The notes under the pieces: generated by a model
The model's database searches: none
The model's input: only the letters and a program-made list of their open reading frames with translations
Told to the model about the DNA's origin: nothing
In this document: positions 1-9,204 of the stretch, in pieces
How positions within the stretch are numbered: the first letter of the stretch is position 1
Layout of the letters: each line of letters begins with the position of its first letter
Program-made: the position numbers and the translations under genes
Source: CAYQQR01 sp964420035
Lineage (GTDB): Bacteria > Bacteroidota > Bacteroidia > Bacteroidales > SM23-62
DNA: 64,000 bases
Assembly: GCA_964420035.1 (NCBI GenBank)
Contig: CAYQQR010000018.1
Span: 1-64,000, forward strand
Direction: 5' to 3'

Positions 1-64
1 CACTATTTTTCATATCTCGTTGACCTTTTTTTGGTCAACCTATTTCAGTCGAAGAATTTCACCT

Positions 65-84
65 GAACCAGGGAACCAAGGAAC
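65..84. repeat. octameric intergenic array (GAACC units)
   Basis: Successive 8-base units begin with GAACC or GAACT just before the stop of the minus-strand reductase gene. The same units occur at 9146-9187, and their reverse complement at 16948-16987 and 57543-57566. No function is known. Confidence 0.6.
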
Positions 85-662
85 TATTTCCCGTGTTTGC
101 CGAGTTTTTCAACCCGGTTCAGCCATTTATTGATGGTGGTTTCGTTGGCCCGTTTTACCGGACCGAGCGAAGTGATCCTGACGGGTTTGAAACCGCAAAA
201 TTCCAGGGTTGCCCTTTTGATGGCGGCATGACCGGGACGCATTTGACGCAGCCGGTAATACCACAGGGGCGTATCCATGGTAATGATGACGCGGGCTGAT
301 CGGCCCGTGAGCAGCTTGTCCCATTTCATAATGCCCGGCCGGTACCGGAATGCAAATCCCGGCCAGAGAACCTTATCCAGGAAAGCTTTGAAAAGCGCGG
401 GATAAGTTCCCCACCAGTTGGGGTAGATCCACACCACATGTTCGGCCCAGGCAATGAGGTCCTGCGACCGGATGATGTCGTCTTCCAGTTGGTTCTGCCG
501 TTTATAGCCCTTGTGCAGTACCAGGTCGAAGTCGAGGTCCCTGACGATGATCTCGCGTACAACGGAACCTGCAGCTTCGGCTCCTTGCCTGTAGTATTCT
601 CTTAATTTTTCACTTAAACTATCCGGGTTGGGATGTCCGGATACGATCAGAATTTTCTTCAA
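84..662 (-). CDS. NAD(P)H-dependent quinone reductase, flavodoxin fold
   Basis: The 192-residue protein has the flavodoxin-like fold of the NQO1/MdaB (Flavodoxin_2) family, cytoplasmic flavoenzymes that move two electrons from NAD(P)H to quinones. The start KKILIVSGHPNPDS is the FMN/FAD phosphate-binding loop, and WIYPNWWGTYPALFKAFLD is the family's flavin-contacting segment. The frame stays open upstream to a TTG at 713, but the family fold begins at the TTG at 662, so I prefer that start; neither has a ribosome-binding site. An octameric array abuts the stop. The substrate cannot be told from sequence. Confidence 0.85.
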   Translation of the reverse strand: MKKILIVSGHPNPDSLSEKLREYYRQGAEAAGSVVREIIVRDLDFDLVLHKGYKRQNQLEDDIIRSQDLIAWAEHVVWIYPNWWGTYPALFKAFLDKVLWPGFAFRYRPGIMKWDKLLTGRSARVIITMDTPLWYYRLRQMRPGHAAIKRATLEFCGFKPVRITSLGPVKRANETTINKWLNRVEKLGKHGK

Positions 663-770
663 AACAGGGTCATTAAATATACTTACTTCCTTCTCTGATG
701 CTGAGTGGTGCAATTACGGCGAAATTTGGTTATTCAGGCTGGGAGTGGGGTATATGTTGATTCTTAGGGT

Positions 771-840
771 TATTTATGGTTATTTATGGTGCTACCAATT
801 ACAACAAATTACCACCAATTACCACCAATTACCACCAATA
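771..840. repeat. decameric intergenic array
   Basis: Seven consecutive 10-base units stay in exact register: two copies of TATTTATGGT, then variants of ACCACCAATT. The array fills the gap between gyrB and the quinone reductase. A reading frame of about 90 codons that crosses it is not supported as a gene. Confidence 0.7.
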
Positions 841-896
841 TCAACATCATATCAAGCTATTTACCCCGGTACAGGATCCTTCCTTAATCGAGCACC

Positions 897-2912
897 TTAG
901 ACGTCTACGTTCGCGTACTTCGCGTGGGTTTCGATGAATTCCCTTCGGGGAGGGACATCGTCGCCCATGAGCATGGAAAAGATCCTGTCGGCTTCCGCGG
1001 CACTGTCGATGGTCACCTGGCGCAGGGTCCTTTTTTCCGGGTTCATGGTGGTATCCCAGAGTTGTTCGGCATTCATCTCGCCCAGACCTTTATAGCGCTG
1101 GATGTGCAAACCGGCTTCCTTACCCTGGCCGAGTTCCTGGACCACCTTTTCGCGTTCTTCTTCCGACCAGCAATACCGTTCTTCTTTCCCCCTGCGGATA
1201 AGATAGAGCGGCGGAGTTGCGATATAGAGATGACCCCGTTCTATGAGCTCTTTCATATAACGGAAAAAGAAGGTCATGATCAGGGTACTGATATGGGAAC
1301 CATCCACATCGGCATCGGTCATGATGATGATCTTGTAATATCTCAGACCATCGAGGTTCAGTGCCTTACTGTCTTCTTCCGTTCCGATATTGACCCCAAG
1401 GGCCGTAAAAATATTTTTGATCTCCTCGTTCTCAAATATCTTGTGCTGCATGGCTTTTTCGACATTCAGTATCTTACCCCTTAGGGGCATGATGGCCTGA
1501 AATGCCCGGTCCCGGCCCTGCTTGGCCGTTCCACCGGCAGAATCACCCTCAACCAGGAATAATTCCGATGCTCCCGGGTCCTTGATGGCACAATCAGCCA
1601 GCTTACCCGGCAACCCGGCTCCGGAAAGCACGTTCTTGCGCTGTACCAGTTCCCGTGCCTTACGGGCCGCGTGGCGGGCCGTTGCGGCCAGGATTACTTT
1701 TTGCACGATTGCCTTGGAATCCTTTGGGTTCTCTTCCAGGTAATTGGTCAGGAGACTGCTAACGGCCTGGTCAACCGCCCCGGCCACTTCAGAGTTCCCC
1801 AGCTTGGTCTTGGTCTGCCCCTCAAACTGGGGTTCCTGGACCTTCACCGAAACAACAGCGGTAAGGCCCTCCCGGAAATCATCCCCGTTGATGTCGAATT
1901 TCAGTTTTTCCAGCATGCCGGATTTTTCGGCATAGTTTTTCAGGGTCCGGGTCAGTCCTCTCCGGAAGCCGGCCAGGTGCGTTCCTCCTTCAATGGTATT
2001 GATGTTGTTTACATAGCTGTGAATATTTTCACTGAAGGAGGTATTGTAGGCCATGGCAATCTCAACCGGCACATCATTCTTTTCCGTTTCAATGTAGATA
2101 ATGGATTCGGTCAGTCTTTCCCTGTTTTTGTCCAGCAACTGGACGAATTCTTTCAGACCGTCCTCCGAATAGAACACGTCGTGCCGGTATTGCCCCTCAT
2201 GTCCATTGCCGTTCCCGTTTCCATTGCCATTCTCCATCTTTTCCCGTTTATCGGTGATGGAAAGCCGGATCCCCTTATTTAAAAAGGCCAGCTCCCTGAG
2301 GCGGGACTCCAAAATCTCGTAATTAAAGTCAAGGGTAGTAAATATGGAATCATCCGGGACAAAAGTTACAATTGTACCGGTTTTACCTGTCTTTCCGATG
2401 GTTTTAACCTCTGAAAGGGGTTTTCCCTGCTTATATTCCTGCAGATATATCTTTCCGTTCCTGTGCACTTCGGCCCGTAAACTGCTGGAAAGGGCATTCA
2501 CCACCGATACCCCGACCCCGTGTAGACCACCGGACACTTTGTAGGTATCCTTGTCAAACTTACCTCCGGCATGAAGCAGGGTCATGACCACTTCCAGGGC
2601 GGATTTTTGTTCCTTCTTGTGAAAATCTACAGGAATCCCCCTTCCGTCATCCATAACGGTAATGGAACCGTCTTCGTTCAATACCACCTCAATGGTCTTA
2701 CAATACCCGGCGAGTGCCTCGTCTATGGAATTGTCAACCACCTCGTACACCAAATGATGTAATCCTTTGGTGCTTACATCACCAATATACATGGCCGGCC
2801 GCTTTCTTACCGCCTGCAATCCCTCAAGCACCTGTATATTTCCTGCAGAATAATCTGCCTTCCTGGCTGATTGCTTTGAGATTTCAATTAATTTATCGTC
2901 CATCTTGCTCAT
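897..2912 (-). CDS. gyrB: DNA gyrase subunit B
   Basis: ATPase subunit of type II topoisomerase; with GyrA it introduces negative supercoils. A GHKL ATPase domain holds the N box (EVVDNSIDEA, about residue 57), DDGRGIP (about 88) and GGLHGVG (about 129). A transducer domain follows, then TOPRIM (EGDSAGG about 456, DADVDGSH about 534) and a C-terminal domain with QRYKGLGEM. The length of 671 residues fits GyrB of the short type. I start at the ATG at 2912, since the upstream in-frame extension does not resemble GyrB. A Gly-Asn repeat tract sits at about residues 229-238. ParE is the alternative, but the QRYKGLGEMN context and overall layout favour GyrB. Confidence 0.93.
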   Translation of the reverse strand: MSKMDDKLIEISKQSARKADYSAGNIQVLEGLQAVRKRPAMYIGDVSTKGLHHLVYEVVDNSIDEALAGYCKTIEVVLNEDGSITVMDDGRGIPVDFHKKEQKSALEVVMTLLHAGGKFDKDTYKVSGGLHGVGVSVVNALSSSLRAEVHRNGKIYLQEYKQGKPLSEVKTIGKTGKTGTIVTFVPDDSIFTTLDFNYEILESRLRELAFLNKGIRLSITDKREKMENGNGNGNGNGHEGQYRHDVFYSEDGLKEFVQLLDKNRERLTESIIYIETEKNDVPVEIAMAYNTSFSENIHSYVNNINTIEGGTHLAGFRRGLTRTLKNYAEKSGMLEKLKFDINGDDFREGLTAVVSVKVQEPQFEGQTKTKLGNSEVAGAVDQAVSSLLTNYLEENPKDSKAIVQKVILAATARHAARKARELVQRKNVLSGAGLPGKLADCAIKDPGASELFLVEGDSAGGTAKQGRDRAFQAIMPLRGKILNVEKAMQHKIFENEEIKNIFTALGVNIGTEEDSKALNLDGLRYYKIIIMTDADVDGSHISTLIMTFFFRYMKELIERGHLYIATPPLYLIRRGKEERYCWSEEEREKVVQELGQGKEAGLHIQRYKGLGEMNAEQLWDTTMNPEKRTLRQVTIDSAAEADRIFSMLMGDDVPPRREFIETHAKYANVDV

Positions 2913-3132
2913 CGTGAAAACATTAGTTTCTAACCCATGTTCGCGTACAACATACCCCGAATCGTTCAATCAAGTGATAAAAAAGTGGGTAAAAAGACTC
3001 TTCTGGTAAATCTGTATTCTATCCCTGACCGGAGGGTAAAATTGACACGAACGAGATCTGAATATGATATTTATCTAAAATTATGATTTTCAACTATTTA
3101 TATAACGTGAAACGCCTTTTTTTATTATAACC

Positions 3133-3140
3133 CAAATGTA
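3133..3140 (-). promoter_or_regulatory. candidate -7 promoter box for gyrB
   Basis: TACATTTG on the minus strand is a perfect match to the Bacteroidota -7 consensus TAnnTTTG. It would give a leader of about 215 bases before the gyrB ATG. No clear TTTG -33 box lies at the ideal spacing, so the call is tentative. Confidence 0.35.
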
Positions 3141-3213
3141 GCAAATTTCAGGCAGAAAACAGGCTCAAAAGTCCTCTGAATCAAAGGATTTGTTAACAAT
3201 AGATTAACAATGA

Positions 3214-4890
3214 TTACAATGCATAAGTGAAACCGGCGAGCAGGGTAAATCCATAGCTTGGATACTGGTTCCACCGGAAGTACCTGGAGTTGGTTATGTT
3301 GTTCAATTTCAGGAAGACGGAAAGAACTTTGGTATAGCGGTACTCAATTCCCAGGTTCAGGTCGAAAACGCTTTTAAGTTTTACGGGATCGAGGGCGTCC
3401 CCGTCCCGGGCATATCGCTGGCCCACGACGAGCAATTCGGCACCGGCCAGGATCTTATCCCTGAGGTTGTATCGGCCATTCATCTGCATCTGGAAATCAG
3501 GCATGTGCCAGGCTTCTTCCTGTTCTTCCAGTTCATAGGCAAAGTACTGACCCCGGAATCTGAGACCAAGGTCATCGGAAAGCTTGATTTTCAGTTCCGC
3601 GAGTATTTCCGTTACCCTGCTGTCGTCATAAACCGGTATAAAGCTGTTGCCCAGAATATTGGAAGTATCATTAACAAAAAAATGCATATTGTCGATGAGG
3701 GCATATGAAAAACGAACATTATATGCCGAATGATGTGAAAGATGGCCCATTACACCGCCATATCCAACAATTCGTTTATTGGTGTTCCGGACCCTTTGAT
3801 CGGGACGGATAAAGTAATTCTCCTGCAGGATATTGCGATAGGAATTATTTTCAACCCTCCCTTCCAGTCCGAGGTAGGGAACCATTACCTGGTCCACGAC
3901 ATTGATCTGCAGCAAGGCAACAGGATGAATGGAGAGATTTGATTCACGCTGTGTGATGTCTGAAGTCAGGTTCATCCCCAGTCTGTACTTATAGGCTTCC
4001 GTGCGTTGTTCTATATAGGGATGGAAGGATACCAGGGTATAACTGGAGCTGTCGACCGCTTCGGAGTATGTTTGATGGCTGATGTCGGCTTCCATTCCCA
4101 GGTATACCTGCTCCAGCATTTTGCCCAGGGAGGCACTGAAAAGAAATCCGTTTTCCACGTAGGTTCCACCCTGACCGGCGTATTGGTATTCAAAGCCGAG
4201 GTCGTAATTAAAATGCACCGAATCGTCGTGGGTCGATTTCCATCTGATCACTGCATCTCCCAGCACATAATCAAAGGCGGTCTGATCTTTTTCCAGGGTG
4301 GTATCTATCTCCGGGTCATATCCGTAATGATGGATATTGTAATGGGTGAAACCGGCCTGCCCATAAAGGGTAGATTCCCTGAATATCATACGGCCGTAAA
4401 GGCTGGCTGCTGTTTCGCTAAACCCGGAAAACACTTTCTCGTCATTGTCCAACCTGACCTTTCCTCCGGTGGATTCATGCCTGATATTCATGCCAACGCC
4501 CCCCTGGCGTTTTCTCAGGCTATGAATGTTCAACTCGGCGATGGGGGATAATTTGGTACCCATCCCCAGTTTCAGGTAAGTCTTGTAAAGCTTTTCAAGA
4601 GGCAAACCAACCAGTCTGGCCGGCTTGATGGGGTCCACTTCGAACCGGGATTCTATCGACCTGGGGTGCACGGAATAATTGATCTCGGGCCGGATTCCCA
4701 GAGAATCTTCAAATTCAGGAAAAACACTAAGTTTAGAAGCTTCCTGAACGCTGGGCTCGTAGGGTTTGACTACCACCACACTTTTATCGATTTGTGCAAT
4801 AAGTTTGCGCGGTAGCATTGAAAACAGAATGAGCAGAATATACAAGCTTGTTGTAATCGCGCTGTGCATTTGTGTTACATTAATTTTCAT
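3214..4890 (-). CDS. outer-membrane beta-barrel protein, TonB-receptor-like
   Basis: The 558-residue protein has an N-terminal signal peptide (hydrophobic core about residues 12-32, likely cleaved after LIAQ). It then shows alternating aromatic beta strands through to a C-terminal aromatic strand (GFTLLAGFTYAL), typical of outer-membrane barrels. Sequence near the C terminus (KVLSVFLKLNNITNSRYFRW) resembles the last strands of TonB-dependent receptors, but there is no recognisable plug domain or TonB box. It lies 14 bases after the giant TPR lipoprotein-like gene and is probably its operon partner. I infer an envelope assembly or uptake role; the substrate is unknown. Confidence 0.75.
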   Translation of the reverse strand: MKINVTQMHSAITTSLYILLILFSMLPRKLIAQIDKSVVVVKPYEPSVQEASKLSVFPEFEDSLGIRPEINYSVHPRSIESRFEVDPIKPARLVGLPLEKLYKTYLKLGMGTKLSPIAELNIHSLRKRQGGVGMNIRHESTGGKVRLDNDEKVFSGFSETAASLYGRMIFRESTLYGQAGFTHYNIHHYGYDPEIDTTLEKDQTAFDYVLGDAVIRWKSTHDDSVHFNYDLGFEYQYAGQGGTYVENGFLFSASLGKMLEQVYLGMEADISHQTYSEAVDSSSYTLVSFHPYIEQRTEAYKYRLGMNLTSDITQRESNLSIHPVALLQINVVDQVMVPYLGLEGRVENNSYRNILQENYFIRPDQRVRNTNKRIVGYGGVMGHLSHHSAYNVRFSYALIDNMHFFVNDTSNILGNSFIPVYDDSRVTEILAELKIKLSDDLGLRFRGQYFAYELEEQEEAWHMPDFQMQMNGRYNLRDKILAGAELLVVGQRYARDGDALDPVKLKSVFDLNLGIEYRYTKVLSVFLKLNNITNSRYFRWNQYPSYGFTLLAGFTYAL

Positions 4891-4904
4891 GATTCCGGTT
4901 TTTA

Positions 4905-7900
4905 TTATTCCGAACCCTCTCCGATACTGATCTCCACCGGTTTGTCCTGTGCAGGTCTCTCCTTCTCTTCCTGGATTCTGAGGATCTCTTCCTTTTTACT
5001 TTTTGCTTCTTCGAGTATCCCGTCCTCCATATTCTCATAATAGTCGATGATGCTCTGCAAGGTCTGAAGTGCCTGAAAAGCATCATTTTTTATCATATAC
5101 ATGTTCGCCAGTAAAAGGAAGCTTTTTGCAAGCCAATATTGATGAGGCGTATTCATCTGGATAAAGTCGAAGATTTCATTCTCTGCGACGTTGAATTTTT
5201 CCTGTTTAAAGAGTATTTCGGCCACCCTGTACTTGGCTTCAGCCCCCTCTACGGATTTCACCTGGTCAGAGATTTTCTTGTATTCTTCCAGGGCAATGGC
5301 ATAGCGTTCCTGCCTGTAGAAGGAAGTGGCGATCTTATAACGGGCCTCCCTGCGGACAGCCTTTGAAAGCTTGTTGTCCAGCAGTACCTCCCGGGCAGCC
5401 GTTGTAGTATTGTTATATTCTTCCAGGATGAAGTAGCAACGCATCTTACCCAACCTTGCCCGGGTGAGCAGTTCTCCTGTGCTGGCATACTGGTCAAGCA
5501 TCAGGTATCTTTCCAGTGCCCGGGCATATTCACCCCTTTCAAAATACATTTCTGCCGTTACATCCAGTGCCTGTTCCGTAAAGGCATTCCTGGGGGCCTG
5601 GATGATGTATTCCAGGGATTCCAGGGCTTCATCAGGTTCATCCAGTTTGAAGTGACAGTCGGCCTTATAAAAATGAGCATTCAGCAGAAAGTCTCCATTC
5701 TCATAATTCTCAATATAATTCCCCAGCTTTACTATGGCCTCCTCACATTTATCTTCCATGTAAACATTCTCGGCTGCCAGGTATGTCAGGGAATCCTGCT
5801 CCGCCCTGCTGATATTCACAGCTTCACCCAGACTTTCGACATAGGCGAAGTATTCATCAACCCGGTTGGCCGCTACGTATACATTTTTAATACCGGTAAG
5901 GGCACTCCTGGCTTCTTCGGTGCCCGGATATTTTTCTACAGCGCGTTTGTAGACCTCGATGGCTTTCTGGTTCATATCCTGGTTAAAATAAACCAGACCA
6001 AGCTGAACCAGGGCTTTGCTTGCATAGGGACTGTCCCCGAAATTGTCCAGTATCTTCTGGTAATGACTGATGGCCCGTTCTGTCTGGTTCAGGACGGTAT
6101 GACTCTTTCCCATCTCAAAATGAGCGTCGTCCCTGTACTGGGATTCCGTATAATTGACCAGCAGGTTGCTGAGTATGTTGATCTTAGCCTGGTGGTCCTG
6201 CATCAGTCCCAGAGCAAAAGCCTTCTGGAAGAGTGCATAATCCTGGTCCATCAGGTCCATCTCAATATTTTTGTCATAATAATCAATGGAACGGGCATAG
6301 TTGGATTGACCAAAACAGATGTCTCCCAGCCGGTTGTAAGCATCGGCCAGCAACCTGTTGGTCTTGCTGTCGATGAGTGAAGTGAATTTCCGGAACCAGT
6401 TGGCGGCCTGCCCGTATTTCTTTTCCCTGAAATAAATATATCCCAGGTTGTAATGGGCTATTGCATAATAGGGCGTGTTGAAAGCATCTTCATTGTTGAT
6501 AAAGCGCTTGTAATAATTCTCCGCGGTCTCAAAATCCTTCAATTGATAGCCGGTTTCCCCTTTCCAATACTGGCACAGGGCTGCTATCTCAGCATCATAG
6601 CCTGAATATTCCTCTGACAGGTCAAATTTATTCACGGCCTCGTTAAAGCGCAAATCATTGAACAATTCGAGTCCCCTGTAAAAAGCAACCCTTTGATATG
6701 CACGGGAAATCTCAGGGGTTTTGATCCTGATCTTTTCCAGGGAAGACAGGGCATCCTTGAAATTTTTGGTGTTCAGATATGCATCCACCAGGTAGGCATA
6801 AGCCTGGTCGGTTCTGTCGGAAGCCGGGTAACTGTTGATAAAGAGGTTCAATGCCCGGATGGCTTCATTGAAGGGAGAATAGGACAATTCATAGGTCAGG
6901 ACCGCGAAATTATAGAGGGCTTCCTCCTTCACCCCGGCATCCTGATCCATGCTCGCAGCCGCCCCGAAAGCCATCCGTGCATTGTCTTTGTCACCCATCT
7001 CAAGAAAACTGGCCCCCAGGTGATATTGGGCATTCTGTTGTACCTGGCTTTTCCTTCTTGCAACACGCTTGAAATATTCAATGGCTGTTTCATAATCCCC
7101 GGTCATATAGCAGCTGAAAGCATATTGATACTGCTCCTCCGGTAAAGCATAGGCATTGGCTTCGTGGTATATCTTCAGGTAGGACAAAGCCTGCTGATAA
7201 TCTTCGAGATAGTAAAAGGATTCCCCCAGTATCCTCGACATCTCCGGTTTTCTCTTCTCCGTAACCGAATCGATCCATTTGGGTGCATATTCTGTTACCT
7301 GTTCATATTTCTTTTGCAGATAATATATCTGGGTGACATAATAGGGAACCAGGGGAGAAAAAGTCTCATCTTCGCTCAGGTTCAGAAAGTTCTCCAGGGC
7401 AGTCTCATAATTTTCAAGTTCGTAATGGATGTGGGCATAATAATAGGTGGCCGGTGAAGCAAAGGGAGAATCGCTGTCCTTCATCTCGTAAAAAGCCTTC
7501 CTTGCCTCATTGTACTTGTTCCTTTGAAAATAGGTGTAGCCTTTTTTGAAATAATATTCCTGACGGTCTCTTTCATTCAGCCGGAAAGGATTGGTTGCCT
7601 CAAAGGCCCTGGTGGCATCGCTCCATTGCTTCTCATAATAATAGTATTTTCCCATCTCGAACCAGGCTTCGTTGACCCTCGGACTCTCGGAATGCTCCGC
7701 GACAAAACGAAAAAGCTCGTAACCCGCATCTTCATTGAAAAGTCTTGCTGCACACAGGGCCCTATAATACGAAGCTTCGGAGATCAGCAGGCGCTCGGCC
7801 GGATCGGCATTTTCAATGGCACTTTGGAAATGTTCCCTTGCCGGACCGTATTTATCGCGCTCAAACAGTTCCAGTCCACGCTCGAAAGAAAGATTCTCCT

Positions 7901-7988
7901 GTAAATAAACCAGGGAACGCTGCGCCTGAACAAGGAGCGTTCCCCCCAGGAAACCAAGCAGAATTATATATTTACAAAATCGTCTCAT
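4905..7988 (-). CDS. giant TPR-repeat envelope protein
   Basis: The 1,027-residue protein has a signal peptide (MRRFCKYIILLGFLGG, cleavage near VQAQ) and then almost continuous tetratricopeptide repeats, with helix pairs such as YYFKKGYTYFQRNKYNEA recurring about every 34-37 residues. It ends in an acidic, Lys/Glu-rich coiled region. I start at the ATG at 7988 because the signal peptide begins there, and an AGAAG-like site precedes it. TPR arrays are protein-binding scaffolds; with an outer-membrane barrel directly downstream, a periplasmic scaffold for that barrel is the natural inference. The precise role is unknown. Confidence 0.82.
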   Translation of the reverse strand: MRRFCKYIILLGFLGGTLLVQAQRSLVYLQENLSFERGLELFERDKYGPAREHFQSAIENADPAERLLISEASYYRALCAARLFNEDAGYELFRFVAEHSESPRVNEAWFEMGKYYYYEKQWSDATRAFEATNPFRLNERDRQEYYFKKGYTYFQRNKYNEARKAFYEMKDSDSPFASPATYYYAHIHYELENYETALENFLNLSEDETFSPLVPYYVTQIYYLQKKYEQVTEYAPKWIDSVTEKRKPEMSRILGESFYYLEDYQQALSYLKIYHEANAYALPEEQYQYAFSCYMTGDYETAIEYFKRVARRKSQVQQNAQYHLGASFLEMGDKDNARMAFGAAASMDQDAGVKEEALYNFAVLTYELSYSPFNEAIRALNLFINSYPASDRTDQAYAYLVDAYLNTKNFKDALSSLEKIRIKTPEISRAYQRVAFYRGLELFNDLRFNEAVNKFDLSEEYSGYDAEIAALCQYWKGETGYQLKDFETAENYYKRFINNEDAFNTPYYAIAHYNLGYIYFREKKYGQAANWFRKFTSLIDSKTNRLLADAYNRLGDICFGQSNYARSIDYYDKNIEMDLMDQDYALFQKAFALGLMQDHQAKINILSNLLVNYTESQYRDDAHFEMGKSHTVLNQTERAISHYQKILDNFGDSPYASKALVQLGLVYFNQDMNQKAIEVYKRAVEKYPGTEEARSALTGIKNVYVAANRVDEYFAYVESLGEAVNISRAEQDSLTYLAAENVYMEDKCEEAIVKLGNYIENYENGDFLLNAHFYKADCHFKLDEPDEALESLEYIIQAPRNAFTEQALDVTAEMYFERGEYARALERYLMLDQYASTGELLTRARLGKMRCYFILEEYNNTTTAAREVLLDNKLSKAVRREARYKIATSFYRQERYAIALEEYKKISDQVKSVEGAEAKYRVAEILFKQEKFNVAENEIFDFIQMNTPHQYWLAKSFLLLANMYMIKNDAFQALQTLQSIIDYYENMEDGILEEAKSKKEEILRIQEEKERPAQDKPVEISIGEGSE

Positions 7989-8169
7989 ATCTTCTAAAAA
8001 TATTGAAGTGCAGGGGGTTACAAAGCCTGTCAATATTAATCAAAAAGGCTTTGATGTAAAAAAGAACTTTTTAACAACAAACGAAGGAAGAGGAATTATC
8101 TTGTAATAAATGAACTGAGGTTTATGGGAGCTTAAATTAGTTCCCTTATTATTCTTCACCCACCCCAAG

Positions 8170-8194
8170 GCCCCTCCCTGGGACAGGGAGGGGC
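8170..8194. repeat. perfect GC-rich hairpin, MITE-like fragment
   Basis: GCCCCTCCCT pairs perfectly with AGGGAGGGGC across a 5-base loop. The flanking CACCCACCCC resembles the ends of the larger element at 57617-57735, so this may be a shortened copy. No U-tract follows on either strand. Confidence 0.6.
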
Positions 8195-8224
8195 TTATTA
8201 AAATGATAGAAGTAATGCCAATAT

Positions 8225-8269
8225 ATTTAATGTTACGGGTTACATAACGCGAAACCCGCGACATTAAAT
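8225..8269. repeat. two-tier inverted repeat
   Basis: The outer arms ATTTAATGT and ACATTAAAT (9 bp) enclose inner arms CGGGTT and AACCCG around an 11-base loop. This could be an RNA fold or a protein-binding site upstream of the giant TPR gene; the sequence does not decide. Confidence 0.5.
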
Positions 8270-8425
8270 GACTGGAATAAGAAAAACTTTCGGGAAAAAA
8301 TGCTTTCAATACACATGGTATGCATCTTTAGGGAGGGAGATTAAGCGGGTGGGTGAACGTGAACAAAAGATAAAGTGTGAAATATCAATAATTGGTTAGG
8401 GGCTGCGTTTGCGGGTAGTTGGATG

Positions 8426-9100
8426 CTAGCTATTGGATATAAGCTTGCCGTTTTCACACACCAGGGTTCGGGCCTGGTATTTTTCTTTCAGGCTGTAATT
8501 GTGGGTGGCCATGATGACGGTGCGGCCGCTGTCGCTGATCTCCTTGAGTATATCCATGATGGACTCGGAGGTCTGGGGATCCAGGTTCCCCGTGGGTTCA
8601 TCGGCCAGGATGATCTCCGGGTCATTCAGCAGTGCCCGGGCAATGACTACTCTTTGCTGCTCTCCGCCCGACAGTTGATGTGGCATCTTGTAGCCCTTGA
8701 ATTCCATCTCCACTTTCTGCAGCACTTCCTTGATCCTTTCCTCAATGGCCGCCTTATCTTTCCAACCGGTAGCTTTCAGGACAAACTCCAGGTTGGCATG
8801 AACGGTCCGGTCCATCATCAATTGGAAATCCTGGAAAACGATCCCCAGCTTCCTCCGCAGGAAAGGGATCTGTCGCTGCCTGATATCCACCAGGTTGTAT
8901 TCGGCCACGATAGCTTCCCCTTTCTGGAGTGGATATTCTGCATTGATGGTTTTTATCAGGGAGGTTTTCCCCGACCCAACCTTCCCGATCAGGTATATGA
9001 ATTCGCCTTTTCTCAGGGTGAAATTTACATCGGACAATACCAGGTGGTCCTTGATAAATATATCGGCCTGATCGAACTGGATGATGGTCTCAAGTGCCAT
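8426..9100 (-). CDS. ftsE: cell-division ABC ATPase FtsE
   Basis: The 224-residue cytoplasmic ABC ATPase has Walker A GKVGSGKT (about residues 39-46), signature LSGGE (about 143) and Walker B ILADEPT followed by GNLDP (about 164). FtsE pairs with the membrane protein FtsX to activate periplasmic peptidoglycan hydrolases at the septum. I use the ATG at 9100 because the family begins there (upstream residues are unrelated). No ftsX is adjacent; it would have to be elsewhere. The gene is last in a minus-strand run of envelope genes. A LolD/MacB-type exporter ATPase is the alternative. Confidence 0.85.
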   Translation of the reverse strand: MALETIIQFDQADIFIKDHLVLSDVNFTLRKGEFIYLIGKVGSGKTSLIKTINAEYPLQKGEAIVAEYNLVDIRQRQIPFLRRKLGIVFQDFQLMMDRTVHANLEFVLKATGWKDKAAIEERIKEVLQKVEMEFKGYKMPHQLSGGEQQRVVIARALLNDPEIILADEPTGNLDPQTSESIMDILKEISDSGRTVIMATHNYSLKEKYQARTLVCENGKLISNS

Positions 9101-9145
9101 TGAATTCGGTAATTTTCTGTGGAAGCGAAAATAGTCATTAAAAAT

Positions 9146-9187
9146 GAACCGAAGAACTAACGAACCAAAGAACCGAACCAAGGAACC
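9146..9187. repeat. octameric intergenic array (GAACC units)
   Basis: Units GAACCGAA, GAACTAAC, GAACCAAA and GAACCGAA follow one another at 8-base spacing, then degrade. The array sits between ftsE and the GNAT-like gene. A GAAGCGCAGCGAG word follows at 9190-9202. Confidence 0.6.
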
Positions 9188-9204
9188 CGCGAAGCGCAGC
9201 GAGC

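Larger units (their letters stand above)
7989..8425. other. non-coding gap with two strong hairpins
   Basis: I see no credible gene in this 437-base stretch. It holds a perfect 10-bp hairpin at 8170-8194 and a two-tier hairpin at 8225-8269. A minus-strand frame of about 90 codons crosses both hairpins, has no family resemblance and is rejected. Confidence 0.6.

Noticed and set aside
628..900. Plus-strand frame of 90 codons between gyrB and the quinone reductase
   Set aside because: It overlaps the reductase start and then translates the decameric array; Tyr-, Thr- and Gln-rich low-complexity product.
1671..2282. Plus-strand 200-codon frame inside gyrB
   Set aside because: Antisense shadow of a conserved, clearly real gene.
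8040..8309. Minus-strand frame of about 90 codons in the 437-base gap
   Set aside because: It runs across two strong hairpins, has no family resemblance and odd composition (Phe/Lys/Ser-rich ends).
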